This document shows, piece after piece, positions 46,094-54,469 of a DNA stretch of 64,000 nucleotides. A program made the translations under genes and the position numbers. The DNA is from DASZHJ01 sp963735465. GTDB taxonomy: Bacteria > Pseudomonadota > Alphaproteobacteria > ATCC43930 > CGMCC-115725. Location of the stretch: contig CAVTLA010000001.1 of assembly GCA_963735465.1 (NCBI GenBank), positions 2,418,001-2,482,000 on the forward strand. Direction: 5' to 3'. Under the pieces are notes generated by a model, which saw nothing but the letters and a program-made list of their open reading frames with translations, had not been told where the DNA came from and searched no databases. The stretch's first letter is position 1; every line of letters starts with the position of its first letter.

Positions 46094-47101
46094 GTGGCCT
46101 ATTCCAGCCGCCGCAATCGCCGCCCCGGCATCGACATCTGGCCGGGCTTCGTCGACGCGCTGTCGCAGCTGCTGATGGTCATCATCTTCGTGCTGCTGAT
46201 CTTCACCGGCGCCCAGTTCTTCCTGGTGAGCGCGCTCTCCAGCCGCGACGCGGCCATGTCGCGCCTCAATCAGCAGGTGGCGGAGCTCACCGGGCTCCTG
46301 GATCTGGAGCGCAAGGCGGGCGCCGATCTCAAGCTCAATCTGGCGCAGGTCTCGAGCCAGCTGCAGGCCTCGATCTCGGCGCGGGATCGGCTGCAGGCGC
46401 AAGTGGCCGAGCTCACCCAGCGCGCCGACGAGGCGCAATCCAGCGTGCGCGACAAGGACAGCGCCCTCAGAGGATCGCAGGACCAGGCCGCGCTCCTCAA
46501 TCAGCAGATCGCCGCGCTGCGTGACCAGATGCAGCGCCTCGCCGCCGCCCTCGACGTCTCCGAGCAGAAGTCGAAGGACGAGGAGGTACAGATCGCCGAC
46601 CTCGGCAAGCGCCTCAACGTGGCGCTGGCCAACAAGGTGCAGGAGCTGGCGGAGTACCGGTCGGAATTCTTCGGCAAGCTGCGCGAGATCCTCGGCAACC
46701 GGCCTGACATCCGCATCGTCGGCGACCGCTTCGTCTTCCAGTCCGAGGTGCTGTTCGCGCCGGGCAGCGCCGATCTCGGCCTCGACGCCAAGCACGAGCT
46801 GGATCTGCTGGGCGGCGCCCTCCGGGAAATCGCCGGCAAGATCCCGGCGGACATTCCCTGGGTGCTCCGGGTCGATGGCCACACAGACAAGCGGCCGATC
46901 AACACCCCTCAGTTCCGCTCGAACTGGGAGCTCTCGACGGCGCGCGCGACGGCGGTCGTTAAGTATCTGATTGAACAGGGACTTCCCCCTGATCGCCTGG
47001 CCGCGGCCGGGTTTGCCGAATATCAGCCGATCGATACCGGCAGCACCGACGACGCCTATGGCAAGAATCGCCGGATCGAGTTCAAACTGACCGAGCGCTG
47101 A
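46094..47101 (+). CDS. MotB-like protein with OmpA peptidoglycan-binding domain
   Basis: 335 residues. One membrane helix near the N-terminus, WPGFVDALSQLLMVIIFVLLIF, with an Asp where MotB and TolR/ExbD have their proton-carrying Asp. A ~140-residue coiled coil follows (LDLERKAGADLKLNLAQVSSQL, ALRDQMQRLAAALDVSEQ), then an OmpA domain (FQSEVLFAPGSADLGLDAK, VLRVDGHTDKRPINT, RSNWELSTARATAVVKYLIEQG, AGFAEYQPID, NRRIEFKL). GTG start three bases after the MotA-like stop. Together they look like an ion-driven, cell-wall-anchored motor not belonging to flagella. Confidence 0.88.
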   Translation: MAYSSRRNRRPGIDIWPGFVDALSQLLMVIIFVLLIFTGAQFFLVSALSSRDAAMSRLNQQVAELTGLLDLERKAGADLKLNLAQVSSQLQASISARDRLQAQVAELTQRADEAQSSVRDKDSALRGSQDQAALLNQQIAALRDQMQRLAAALDVSEQKSKDEEVQIADLGKRLNVALANKVQELAEYRSEFFGKLREILGNRPDIRIVGDRFVFQSEVLFAPGSADLGLDAKHELDLLGGALREIAGKIPADIPWVLRVDGHTDKRPINTPQFRSNWELSTARATAVVKYLIEQGLPPDRLAAAGFAEYQPIDTGSTDDAYGKNRRIEFKLTER

Positions 47102-47172
47102 CCGGCGGGCCGGGATTGCCACCGGCGGCCGCCTTCGCTATAAAGCCGCTCCTTTTGGCGAGGAGCGGGCTC

Positions 47173-47421
47173 ATGAAGGACGGCATCCATCCGGATTACC
47201 ACGAGATCACCGTGGTGATGACCGACGGCACCAGCTATCTGACCCGCTCGACCTACGGCAAGGCCGGCGACACCCTGCGGCTGGAGATCGACTCCAAGTC
47301 GCACCCAGCCTGGACCGGCGGCCAGCAGAAGCTGATGGACGGCGGCCAGCTCGCGCGCTTCAACAAGCGCTTCGGCGGCGGCTTCGGCGGCGCCAAGGAA
47401 ACCAAGGAAGAAAAGAAGTAG
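47173..47421 (+). CDS. rpmE: Ribosomal protein bL31
   Basis: 82 residues. KDGIHPDYHEITVVMTDGTSYLTRSTYG, HPAWTGGQQKLMDGGQLARFNKRFGG are the bL31 landmarks. The Cys of the zinc-ribbon form are absent, so this is the zinc-independent type. GAGGAGCGGGC precedes the ATG. Confidence 0.95.
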   Translation: MKDGIHPDYHEITVVMTDGTSYLTRSTYGKAGDTLRLEIDSKSHPAWTGGQQKLMDGGQLARFNKRFGGGFGGAKETKEEKK

Positions 47422-47458
47422 TAAGCGGGCGCACCGAGCGCGCTCCTGACGTTGCCGG

Positions 47459-47890
47459 CTACTGCAGCCGGCGGCGCGCGAGATCGTCGAGTCTGGCGAC
47501 CCGTACGTAAAGACGGTGGCTGCGATCGAGCAGCGTCACCAGGCGGCCCGGCAGGCCCATCCAATCCGCCTCGCCGCGATCCATGCAGATCTCCAGCGCC
47601 GCCAGTCCTTCCTGACCGTCGATTGCCGCTTCCCGGCTGAGCTCGCCAGCGAAGATGGCGCGCTCCGCCAGCAGCCACGCCATGATCTGCGTGAGGCGCG
47701 CCGTCATGCGCATCGTCTCGGTGCAGAGCTTGAGCCGTTCCACGGCGCCGAGCTGGCGGCGGTCGATGGGCTCGAGAACGGAGAGATATCCCCGGGCCTG
47801 CTCGAGAAGGCCCATGGCCTCGTCGTAGGTCTTGTCGAAGAAGGCGGTGGGCGCGGGCTGCGCCGGCGCTCCTGAGGACTGTTCTCTCAC
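47459..47890 (-). CDS. rcdA: RcdA-type regulator of CtrA degradation (DUF1465)
   Basis: 143 residues. FFDKTYDEAMGLLEQARGYL, AVERLKLCTETMRMTARLTQIMAWLLAERAIFAGELS are the DUF1465 core. In Caulobacter RcdA is an adaptor that helps deliver the cell-cycle regulator CtrA to ClpXP. The protein is a small helical bundle acting in the cytoplasm. It supports placement in Alphaproteobacteria. Convergent with rpmE. Confidence 0.9.
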   Translation of the reverse strand: MREQSSGAPAQPAPTAFFDKTYDEAMGLLEQARGYLSVLEPIDRRQLGAVERLKLCTETMRMTARLTQIMAWLLAERAIFAGELSREAAIDGQEGLAALEICMDRGEADWMGLPGRLVTLLDRSHRLYVRVARLDDLARRRLQ

Positions 47891-47949
47891 CCCTCAGTTC
47901 TAGCATTGCCCGGGACGCTCCGGCGAGTCCAAGCGGGGTTAACGGCACC

Positions 47950-47977
47950 CTTGAACACCCCGTGTTGATGCTTATGT
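47950..47977 (+). promoter_or_regulatory. Candidate heat-shock (sigma-32) promoter
   Basis: CTTGAA, 16 bases, TTATGT. The -35 matches the sigma-32 consensus; the -10 is a weaker match. Position (~110 bases before the hsp20 start) leaves room for the RNA thermometer below. Confidence 0.4.
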
Positions 47978-48059
47978 CTGCCCTGTCGGACGCTCCCCAG
48001 GGAGGTTCGGCATTAACCATCCGAGCGGCTCGGCCCTTCCGTGGCGGGTCGCCGGTTCC

Positions 48060-48082
48060 ATGTTGCTCAAACCTGAGGACAT
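48060..48082 (+). promoter_or_regulatory. ROSE-type RNA thermometer hairpin covering the hsp20 ribosome site
   Basis: AUGUUGCUC - AAACCU - GAGGACAU. The conserved ROSE motif UUGCU pairs with the Shine-Dalgarno AGGA with one bulged G, flanked by C-G on the loop side and AUG/CAU at the base. At low temperature the ribosome site is shut; heat melts it. Upstream sequence from about 47980 (for example CCCTGTCGG with CCCAGGG) can form the additional stems of a ROSE element. Confidence 0.75.
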
Positions 48083-48086
48083 CATC

Positions 48087-48536
48087 ATGAACGCACTCGA
48101 TTTCTCTCCCCTTTTTCGCTCCACCATCGGTTTCGACCGGCTGAGCCAGCTCGTCGACACGTCGGCGCGCGTCGAGAACACCTATCCGCCCTATAACATC
48201 GAGGTCGTCGGCGACAACGCCTACCGCCTTACGGTGGCGGTGGCCGGGTTCAGCGCGGACGAGCTCGACATCACCGCCAAGGACGACACGCTGGTTGTCT
48301 CCGGCAAGGCGAAGAGCGAGGAGACCGCGCCCCGCGCGCTCTACCGCGGCATCGCCCGACGCGCCTTCGAGCGTCGCTTCCAGCTCGCGGACTACATCAA
48401 GGTGACCGGCGCCAATCTGGAGAACGGTCTCCTGAGCGTCGAGCTCGCCCGCGAGGTACCCGAGGAGAAGAAGCCGCGCAAGATCGCGATCGGCGGCTCC
48501 GCCAAGCCGACGACGCTGGAGCAGAAGGCGGCCTGA
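48087..48536 (+). CDS. Small heat-shock protein, Hsp20/IbpA family
   Basis: 149 residues. Alpha-crystallin domain: YPPYNIEVVGDNAYRLTVAVAGFSADELDITAKDDTLVVSGKA, IARRAFERRFQLADYIKVTGANLENGLLSVELAREVPE (the GLL within the last strand). It holds unfolding proteins in the cytoplasm. I chose the ATG at 48087 with GAGGAC upstream; the in-frame ATG at 48060 lies inside the thermometer hairpin and is not the start. A strong terminator follows. Confidence 0.95.
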   Translation: MNALDFSPLFRSTIGFDRLSQLVDTSARVENTYPPYNIEVVGDNAYRLTVAVAGFSADELDITAKDDTLVVSGKAKSEETAPRALYRGIARRAFERRFQLADYIKVTGANLENGLLSVELAREVPEEKKPRKIAIGGSAKPTTLEQKAA

Positions 48537-48594
48537 TCGGCCACCTCTCAATCCCTGCAGAAAATAAGCGCGACGAAACAGTGATCGCGCAATG

Positions 48595-48642
48595 ACGTGA
48601 AGCGGGTCCCCGCGCGAGCGAGGGCCCGCTTTCACGTTTTCC
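48595..48642 (+). terminator. Terminator of the hsp20 gene
   Basis: ACGTGAAGCGGGTCCC pairs with GGGCCCGCTTTCACGT around a GC-rich loop and is followed by TTT. Confidence 0.85.
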
Positions 48643-48820
48643 AATGGTTTCGCGCGTCGCGCGCACCGGTGGCGACTCAACTCCCTCAATTCATCATGGT
48701 AGCTGAATCGGGAAGGCAGTCGTGTCGGCGCGGGGGTGTCTTTACCGATCGCCAAAGCCAGTTGCCGGTGCCATTGGCAACGCGCGCGGCCTGCCCTCCG
48801 CACTCCGTTGGAGGACAAGA

Positions 48821-50396
48821 ATGAAAATGAATCGACTTCTCTCCGCCACCGCGATCGCGGTGCTGGCGCTCGCGGGCACGTCCCTCTCCGCCCCGGCTCA
48901 CGCCCAGAAAACCCTCGTCATCGGCATCCAGGCCGATCCCACCGGCCTCGACCCGGAGGCGGTGCTGAACAATACGTCGGGCTTCGTGATGGCGACGATC
49001 TACGACAGCCTGGTGCGCTACAAGCCCGGCACCGTCGACGTCGAGCCCGCGCTGGCTCAGAGTTGGGATGTGACGCCCGATGGTCTCACCTACACCTTCC
49101 ATCTCCGCAAGGGCGTGAAATTCCAGGACGGCAGCCCCTTCAACGCCAAGACCTACGTGCAGGGCCTCAACCGCCTTCTGGACAAGAACGACCCGGACTC
49201 GATCTTCAAGACCGGGCCGGTCGAGGGTTATATCGACACCACCTACGAGCAGCTCGCCTCCTATCGCGCCGTCGACGACGACACGGTGGAGTTCAAGCTC
49301 AAGACCGCCTATGCGCCCTTCATCACCAACCTGGCGATGGTCTGGAACGGCGTGGTGAGCCCGGCGGCGGCGCATCAGTACGGCAAGGACTTCCGCAACC
49401 ATCCCACCGGCACCGGCCCCTTCATCTTTAAGGAGTGGCGGCCCGGCGACCAGATCGTGCTGGACGCCAATCCCAATTATTGGGGCGGCAAGCCCAAGGT
49501 GGACCGGATCGTCTTCAAGGAGTATCCGGACCCGCAGGCTGGCCTCCTGGCATTGAAGCGCGGCGACGTGCAGATTCTCGGCGACCTCAGCTCCCAGGCG
49601 GTTCCCGCCCTCAAGGGCGACCCCAACGTCGTGCTGATGACCCAGCCCGGCCTCGCTGTCAGCGGCATCGGCCTGCCCACCGACACCAAGCCCTTCAACG
49701 ACAAGCGGGTGCGCCAGGCGCTCAACTACGCGATCGATCGCGAGGCCATCGACAAGTCGCTCTACCAGGGCCTCGCCGAGCCCATGACGTCGCCGCTGCC
49801 GTCCTCGCAATGGGGCTTCGACAGCTCGCTCAAGGGCTACAGCTACGATCCCGCCAAGGCCAAGGAGCTGCTGAAAGAGGCCGGCTATCCGAACGGCTTC
49901 AAGGCGGAGTTCCTCTCCTACAACAGCGCCCGCGGCTACAATCCGGCGGGCGCCGAGCTCGCGGTCGCGGTGCAGGGCTATCTCAAGAAGGTCGGCGTCG
50001 AGACCGAGATCCAGAAGCTGGAGATCGGCGCCTTCCTGGCCCAGATCCGCTCCGGCAAAGTATGGCGGCATCTTCACCGTGGGCTGGACCGGCGACAACG
50101 GCGATCCCGACAACTTCCTCTACGAGCTCTTCGGCTCCGCCAAGATCCCGGTGACCAACACGCCGCGCTACAAGAGCCCGGAAGCGGACAAGCTCATGCT
50201 CGACGCCCAGAAGGAGCCCGACCACGCCAAGCGCGTGGCGCTCTACGCCAAGGCGCAGAAGGTGATCCTCGACGACGCGCCCTGGATCTTCGTGAACTCG
50301 GTGCTGCAAGTCCGCGCCGTGCGCAAGGAAGTGAAGGGGTATGTGCTGAACCCGACACAGATGTTCTTCGACATGGAGAAAGTGTCGCTGGAATAG
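48821..50396 (+). CDS. Peptide ABC transporter substrate-binding protein (frame broken once)
   Basis: Repaired length 524 residues, usual for the DppA/OppA family (SBP_bac_5). Signal peptide RLLSATAIAVLALAGTSLSAPAHA; then KTLVIGIQADPTGLDPE, LVRYKPGTVDVEPALAQSWDVTPDGLTYTFHLRKGVKFQDG, GTGPFIFKEWRPGDQIVL and NDKRVRQALNYAIDREAI. It captures di- or oligopeptides (or related solutes) in the periplasm. One extra A in 50057-50059 breaks the frame; removal gives SGKYGGIFTVGWTGDNGDPDNF. The matching permease/ATPase operon is convergent, just beyond a shared terminator. Confidence 0.93.
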
Positions 50397-50418
50397 CGGG
50401 AAACTCGACCGCACGACC

Positions 50419-50453
50419 AAGGGCCCGGGCGCAAACCCGGGCCCTTTTTCTTT
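50419..50453 (+). terminator. Terminator between binding-protein gene and dpp operon
   Basis: Perfect 9-bp stem GGGCCCGGG / CCCGGGCCC with a 6-nt loop and TTTTTCTTT after it. Confidence 0.9.
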
Positions 50454-50465
50454 CTTCGGGAGGCG

Positions 50466-51446
50466 CTACAGCACGTCGTCGCGGATACAGGCCTTGAAGT
50501 GGCCGGGCGACACCTGCCGGAGCGGCGGCACCTCGCGGGCGCACTTAGCGATGGCGTAGGGGCAGCGGGTGCGGAAGACGCAGCCCGAGGGTGGATCGAT
50601 CGGGCTGGGGATGTCGCCCTGGAGCACGATGCGCTTGCCGCGGCGGTCGGGGTCCGGCACCGGCACCGCTGACAGCAGCGCCTCGGTATAGGGATGGCGC
50701 GGCTGGCGGCACAGCTCTTCGGAGGGTGCCAGCTCCATCACCTTGCCGAGATACATCACCAGGATGCGGTCGGAGATGTATTCCACCACCGCGAGGTCGT
50801 GGGCAATGAAGAGGAGCGCGAGGCCGAGCTTCCGCTGCAGCTCGCGGAGCAGGTTCACCACCTGGGCCTGGATCGAGACGTCGAGGGCCGAGACCGGCTC
50901 GTCCGCCACGATCAATTCCGGCTTCACCGCCAGCGCCCGGGCGATGCCGATGCGCTGGCGCTGCCCGCCGGAGAATTCGTGGGGATAGCGCGTCATGTGA
51001 TCGGCGGAGAGGCCGACCTGGGTCAGAAGCTCGGCGACCTGGGCGCGCCGGTCGCCGGCATTGGCCGCCAGACCATGCACCACCAGGGGCTCGCCGACTA
51101 TCCGCTCGACGCGCATGCGTGGATCGAGAGAGGCGAAGGGATCTTGAAAGATGGGCTGCGCGCGCCGCCGGAATTCCTTCAAGGCCGACGGCGCTAGGCC
51201 CGCGATGTCCTGACCCTCGAAGCGGATCTCGCCGGAGGTGGGCTCGATGAGGCGGAGGATGGTGCGGCCGACGGTGGTCTTGCCGGAGCCGCTTTCCCCC
51301 ACCAGCCCCAGCACCTCGCCGGCGGCGAGCGTGAAGGAGACGCCGTCCACCGCCTTGACGTGGCCGCGGCGGCGGCCGAAGACGCCGCCGCTCAGCTCGA
51401 ACCAGGTGCGGAGATCGGTCACCTCCAGGAGCGGCGCCGACGTCAT
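50466..51446 (-). CDS. Peptide ABC transporter ATP-binding protein (DppF/OppF type)
   Basis: 326 residues. Walker A GESGSGKTTVGR, signature SGGQRQRIGIARALA, Walker B LIVADEPVSALDVS, H-loop FIAHDLAVVEYI. The C-terminal oligopeptide-transporter extension includes GCVFRTRCPYAIAKC. It drives uptake together with the DppD-type ATPase. Last gene of a four-gene operon in which each start overlaps the previous stop by four bases (ATGA). Confidence 0.94.
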   Translation of the reverse strand: MTSAPLLEVTDLRTWFELSGGVFGRRRGHVKAVDGVSFTLAAGEVLGLVGESGSGKTTVGRTILRLIEPTSGEIRFEGQDIAGLAPSALKEFRRRAQPIFQDPFASLDPRMRVERIVGEPLVVHGLAANAGDRRAQVAELLTQVGLSADHMTRYPHEFSGGQRQRIGIARALAVKPELIVADEPVSALDVSIQAQVVNLLRELQRKLGLALLFIAHDLAVVEYISDRILVMYLGKVMELAPSEELCRQPRHPYTEALLSAVPVPDPDRRGKRIVLQGDIPSPIDPPSGCVFRTRCPYAIAKCAREVPPLRQVSPGHFKACIRDDVL

Positions 51447-52477
51447 GGTCCTGCAGACTCCGCCACCGCCGCCCAGCGCAGGCAGCGGACGTGATGCTCC
51501 GGCTCGCAGGGCTCCAGCGGCGGGGGTGCCACGTCGCAGAGCCCGGCCTGCATGAAATCGCAGCGCGGCGCGAAGGCGCAGCCCGGCGGCAGGTTGAGCG
51601 GGTCCGGCACGTTGCCACGGATCGCCTGCAGCGGGCCGCTGTTCCGCGCCAGCCCTAGGCGCGGCACCGAGCGCAGCAGCCCCAGCGTGTAGGGCATGCG
51701 CGGCCGATGGAAGAGCGCCCGAGACGGCCCCTCCTCCACCACCCGGCCCGCATACATCACGACGATCCGGTCGGCGATGTCGGCGGCGACGCCGAGATTG
51801 TGGGTGATGAAGAGCACGGCCATGCCGAGCTCCCGCTGCAGCTTCTTGATGAGCTCGAGGATCTGCGCCTGGATCGTGACGTCGAGGGCCGTGGTGGGCT
51901 CGTCGGCGATGAGCAGCGTCGGCCGGCAGGAGAGCGCCATGGCGATCATGGCGCGCTGGCGCATGCCGCCGGACATCTGGTGCGGATAGGCTCCCATGCG
52001 CCGGCGCGGCTCGGGAATGCCGAGCAGCTCCAGCATCTCCACCGCCAGCGCCGCCGCCGCGCGGCCGCGCTTCCCCTGGTGCAGCTCGATCGCCTCGATG
52101 ATCTGCTGGCCCACGGTGTAGACCGGGTTGAGCGAGGTCATCGGCTCCTGGAAGATCATGGCGATGTCGTTGCCGCGGATGCCCCGCATCGTCGCCTCGT
52201 CGACCGCCAGGAGATCGCGGACGACGCCGTCCTTGCCCCGGAACCACGCCTCGCCGCCGGCGATGCGGCCGGGCGGGCTGGCGACGAGGCGCATGAGGGC
52301 GAGGCTGGTCACCGACTTGCCGGAGCCGGACTCCCCCACCACGACCAGGGTCTCGCCGCGCTTGATCGTGAGCGAGACGCCGTCGACGGCGCGCACGGTG
52401 CCGTCCTCGCCAGCGAACTCCACCTTGAGATCGCGGAGATCGAGGAGCAGGTCCGGGTCCAGGTTACCGCCACTCAT
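51443..52477 (-). CDS. Peptide ABC transporter ATP-binding protein (DppD/OppD type)
   Basis: 344 residues. Walker A GESGSGKSVTSLALM, IFQEPMTSLNPVYTVGQQI, signature SGGMRQRAMIAMALS, Walker B LLIADEPTTALDVT, H-loop FITHNLGV, C-terminal CysCys-rich extension GCAFAPRCDFMQAGLC that in this family can hold an iron-sulfur or zinc site. Works as a heterodimer with the DppF-type protein. Confidence 0.94.
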   Translation of the reverse strand: MSGGNLDPDLLLDLRDLKVEFAGEDGTVRAVDGVSLTIKRGETLVVVGESGSGKSVTSLALMRLVASPPGRIAGGEAWFRGKDGVVRDLLAVDEATMRGIRGNDIAMIFQEPMTSLNPVYTVGQQIIEAIELHQGKRGRAAAALAVEMLELLGIPEPRRRMGAYPHQMSGGMRQRAMIAMALSCRPTLLIADEPTTALDVTIQAQILELIKKLQRELGMAVLFITHNLGVAADIADRIVVMYAGRVVEEGPSRALFHRPRMPYTLGLLRSVPRLGLARNSGPLQAIRGNVPDPLNLPPGCAFAPRCDFMQAGLCDVAPPPLEPCEPEHHVRCLRWAAVAESAGP

Positions 52478-53346
52478 AGCTTGCGCCGGCGCGGGTCGAA
52501 GTGATCGCGGAGCGCGTCGCCGAAGAGGTTGAACCCGATCACCACCACGAAGATGGCGAGGCCGGGAAACGTCGCGATCCACCACGCGGTGAGGAAATAG
52601 CCCTGCCCCTCCGCCAGCACCGCGCCCCAGTCCGGCGAGGGCGGCTGTGCGCCGAGGCCCAGGAACGAGAGGCCGGCGGTCTCCACCACCACCGATCCAG
52701 CCTGCAGGGTCGCCATCACCAGGACCGGCGTGAAGCTGTTGGGAAGGATGTGGCTCAGGGTGATGCGGAGGCGGCTGGCGCCGATCGCCTGGGACGCCAG
52801 CACGTACTCGGTGGTCTTCACCGCCAGCACCTGGCCGCGGATGAGCCGCGCATATTGCGGCGTATAGACGACGCCGATGGCGATCATCGAGTTGAGGAGG
52901 CTCGGCCCCAGCGCCGCGACGATGATGAGGGCGAGCAGCAGGTAGGGAAACGCCAGCAGCACGTCCACGACGCGCATCACGGCGCTGTCCGCCCATTCGC
53001 CATAGACGCCGGCGACCAACCCCATGGCGCAGCCGGCGACGAGGGCGATGCCGTCGGCGACCAGGATTGCCAGCAGCGCCGTGCGCGAGCCCACCATCAC
53101 CCGGCTCAGGACATCGCGCCCGTATTGGTCGGTGCCGAAGGGATGCTCGAGGGACGGCGCCGTGAGGGTGCTGGAGAGATCCTGGTCGAAGGGATCGTAG
53201 GGCGCCATGAGCGGCGCCAGCAGCGTCAGCAGCAGGAAGAAGATGACGAGGGCGGCGCCGATCCGCGCCGTCGGGCGGCGCAGCACGCGGGCGAAGTCCC
53301 GCCCTCGCGTCGCGGCCGGCGCCGGAGCGACCTCGACGGCGCTCAT
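52474..53346 (-). CDS. Peptide ABC transporter permease (DppC type)
   Basis: 290 residues, six membrane segments. N-terminal IGAALVIFFLLLTLLAPLMAPYDPFDQDL and LEHPFGTDQYGRDVLSRVM are DppC signatures; the EAA-type loop that contacts the ATPases is VLASQAIGASRLRITLSHILPN. Confidence 0.93.
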   Translation of the reverse strand: MSAVEVAPAPAATRGRDFARVLRRPTARIGAALVIFFLLLTLLAPLMAPYDPFDQDLSSTLTAPSLEHPFGTDQYGRDVLSRVMVGSRTALLAILVADGIALVAGCAMGLVAGVYGEWADSAVMRVVDVLLAFPYLLLALIIVAALGPSLLNSMIAIGVVYTPQYARLIRGQVLAVKTTEYVLASQAIGASRLRITLSHILPNSFTPVLVMATLQAGSVVVETAGLSFLGLGAQPPSPDWGAVLAEGQGYFLTAWWIATFPGLAIFVVVIGFNLFGDALRDHFDPRRRKL

Positions 53347-54347
53347 CGGTAGCGGATCCGCGGATCGAGGAAGGCGTAGCTCAGATCCACCAGCAGGTTC
53401 ACCAGCACGAAGAGCAGCGCCGTCAGCAGCGCCGCCGCCTGCACCACGGGATAGTCCCGGGTCAGGATCGCGTTCACCATCAGCCGGCCGAGGCCCGGCA
53501 GCGAGAAGATCGTCTCCGTCAGCACCGCGCCCGAGAGCAGCAGTCCCAGCTGCAGGCCGATCACGGTGACGACGGGAATGAGCGCGTTGCGGAGCACGTG
53601 GCGCAGCACCACCCGCCCCTCCGGCAGCCCCTTCGCCCGCGCCGTCCGCACGTGATCGGCGCTCCCCATGGTCAGCATTTCCGAGCGGGTGATGCGGGTG
53701 ATGAGGGCCAAGGGGATGGTGGCCAGCGTCGCCGCCGGCAGCAGCAGATATTTGAGGCTCAGCAGCACCAGGCCGACGCGGCCGGAGATCAGGCTGTCCG
53801 CCACGGACATGCCGGTGATCCGCGGCGGCTCGACGCCGATCGGCATCAGCCCGCCGATCGGCAGCCAGTCGAGGGTGGCGCCGAAGACCAGGATCAGCAT
53901 CAGCCCCAGCCAGAAGATCGGCATCGAGACGCCGAAGAGCGACACCGTCATGACGATGTTGTCGAAGTGCGAGAGCGGCTTCACCGCCGCGATGACGCCC
54001 GCCGGCACGCCCACCGCCACCGACAGCAGCAGCGCCGCCAGCGCGAGCTGGATGGTGACCGGGAAAGCCACCCAGACGTCGGTGAAGGCGGAATGATTGG
54101 TGCGGAGCGAGGTTCCGAAATCGCCGTGCAGCGCATCGAGCGCGAAGCGAAAATATTGGACATACACCGGCTGATCGATGCCGAGCTGATGGCGCAGCCG
54201 CTCGAGCTGCTCGGCGCTGGCGCGCTCCCCCAGCAGCAAGGTCGCCACGTCTCCCGGCAGCACATGCATGGTAAAGAACACCACGATGCTGACGCCGAGG
54301 AGAACGAAGACGAGTTGAATGAGCCGTCGGGCAATGTACTGCGCCAC
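53343..54347 (-). CDS. Peptide ABC transporter permease (DppB type)
   Basis: 334 residues from the GTG at 54347, preceded by GAAGGAC. Six membrane segments; YIARRLIQLVFVLLGVSIVVFFTMHVLPGD is the standard DppB start, and VRTARAKGLPEGRVVLRHVLRNALIPV the EAA loop. First gene of the operon. The frame remains open to 54404, but the added residues are basic and would displace the first helix. Confidence 0.93.
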   Translation of the reverse strand: MAQYIARRLIQLVFVLLGVSIVVFFTMHVLPGDVATLLLGERASAEQLERLRHQLGIDQPVYVQYFRFALDALHGDFGTSLRTNHSAFTDVWVAFPVTIQLALAALLLSVAVGVPAGVIAAVKPLSHFDNIVMTVSLFGVSMPIFWLGLMLILVFGATLDWLPIGGLMPIGVEPPRITGMSVADSLISGRVGLVLLSLKYLLLPAATLATIPLALITRITRSEMLTMGSADHVRTARAKGLPEGRVVLRHVLRNALIPVVTVIGLQLGLLLSGAVLTETIFSLPGLGRLMVNAILTRDYPVVQAAALLTALLFVLVNLLVDLSYAFLDPRIRYR

Positions 54348-54469
54348 GCGCCTGTCCTTCGGTCGCGGTCGGCGAAAGTAGGTTTCGCCGGCAAGCCTTG
54401 TCAACGGTTGCCGGGCTTTGGAGTGCGGGATAGGGTCGCGCGAACGGCGATTTCCGAGGGAGAGTCCGC

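Noticed and set aside
50466..52247. Fusion of two ABC ATPases in one frame
   Set aside because: The N-terminal part is a shadow frame of the DppD-type gene; the real DppF-type protein starts at 51446 with a four-base overlap.
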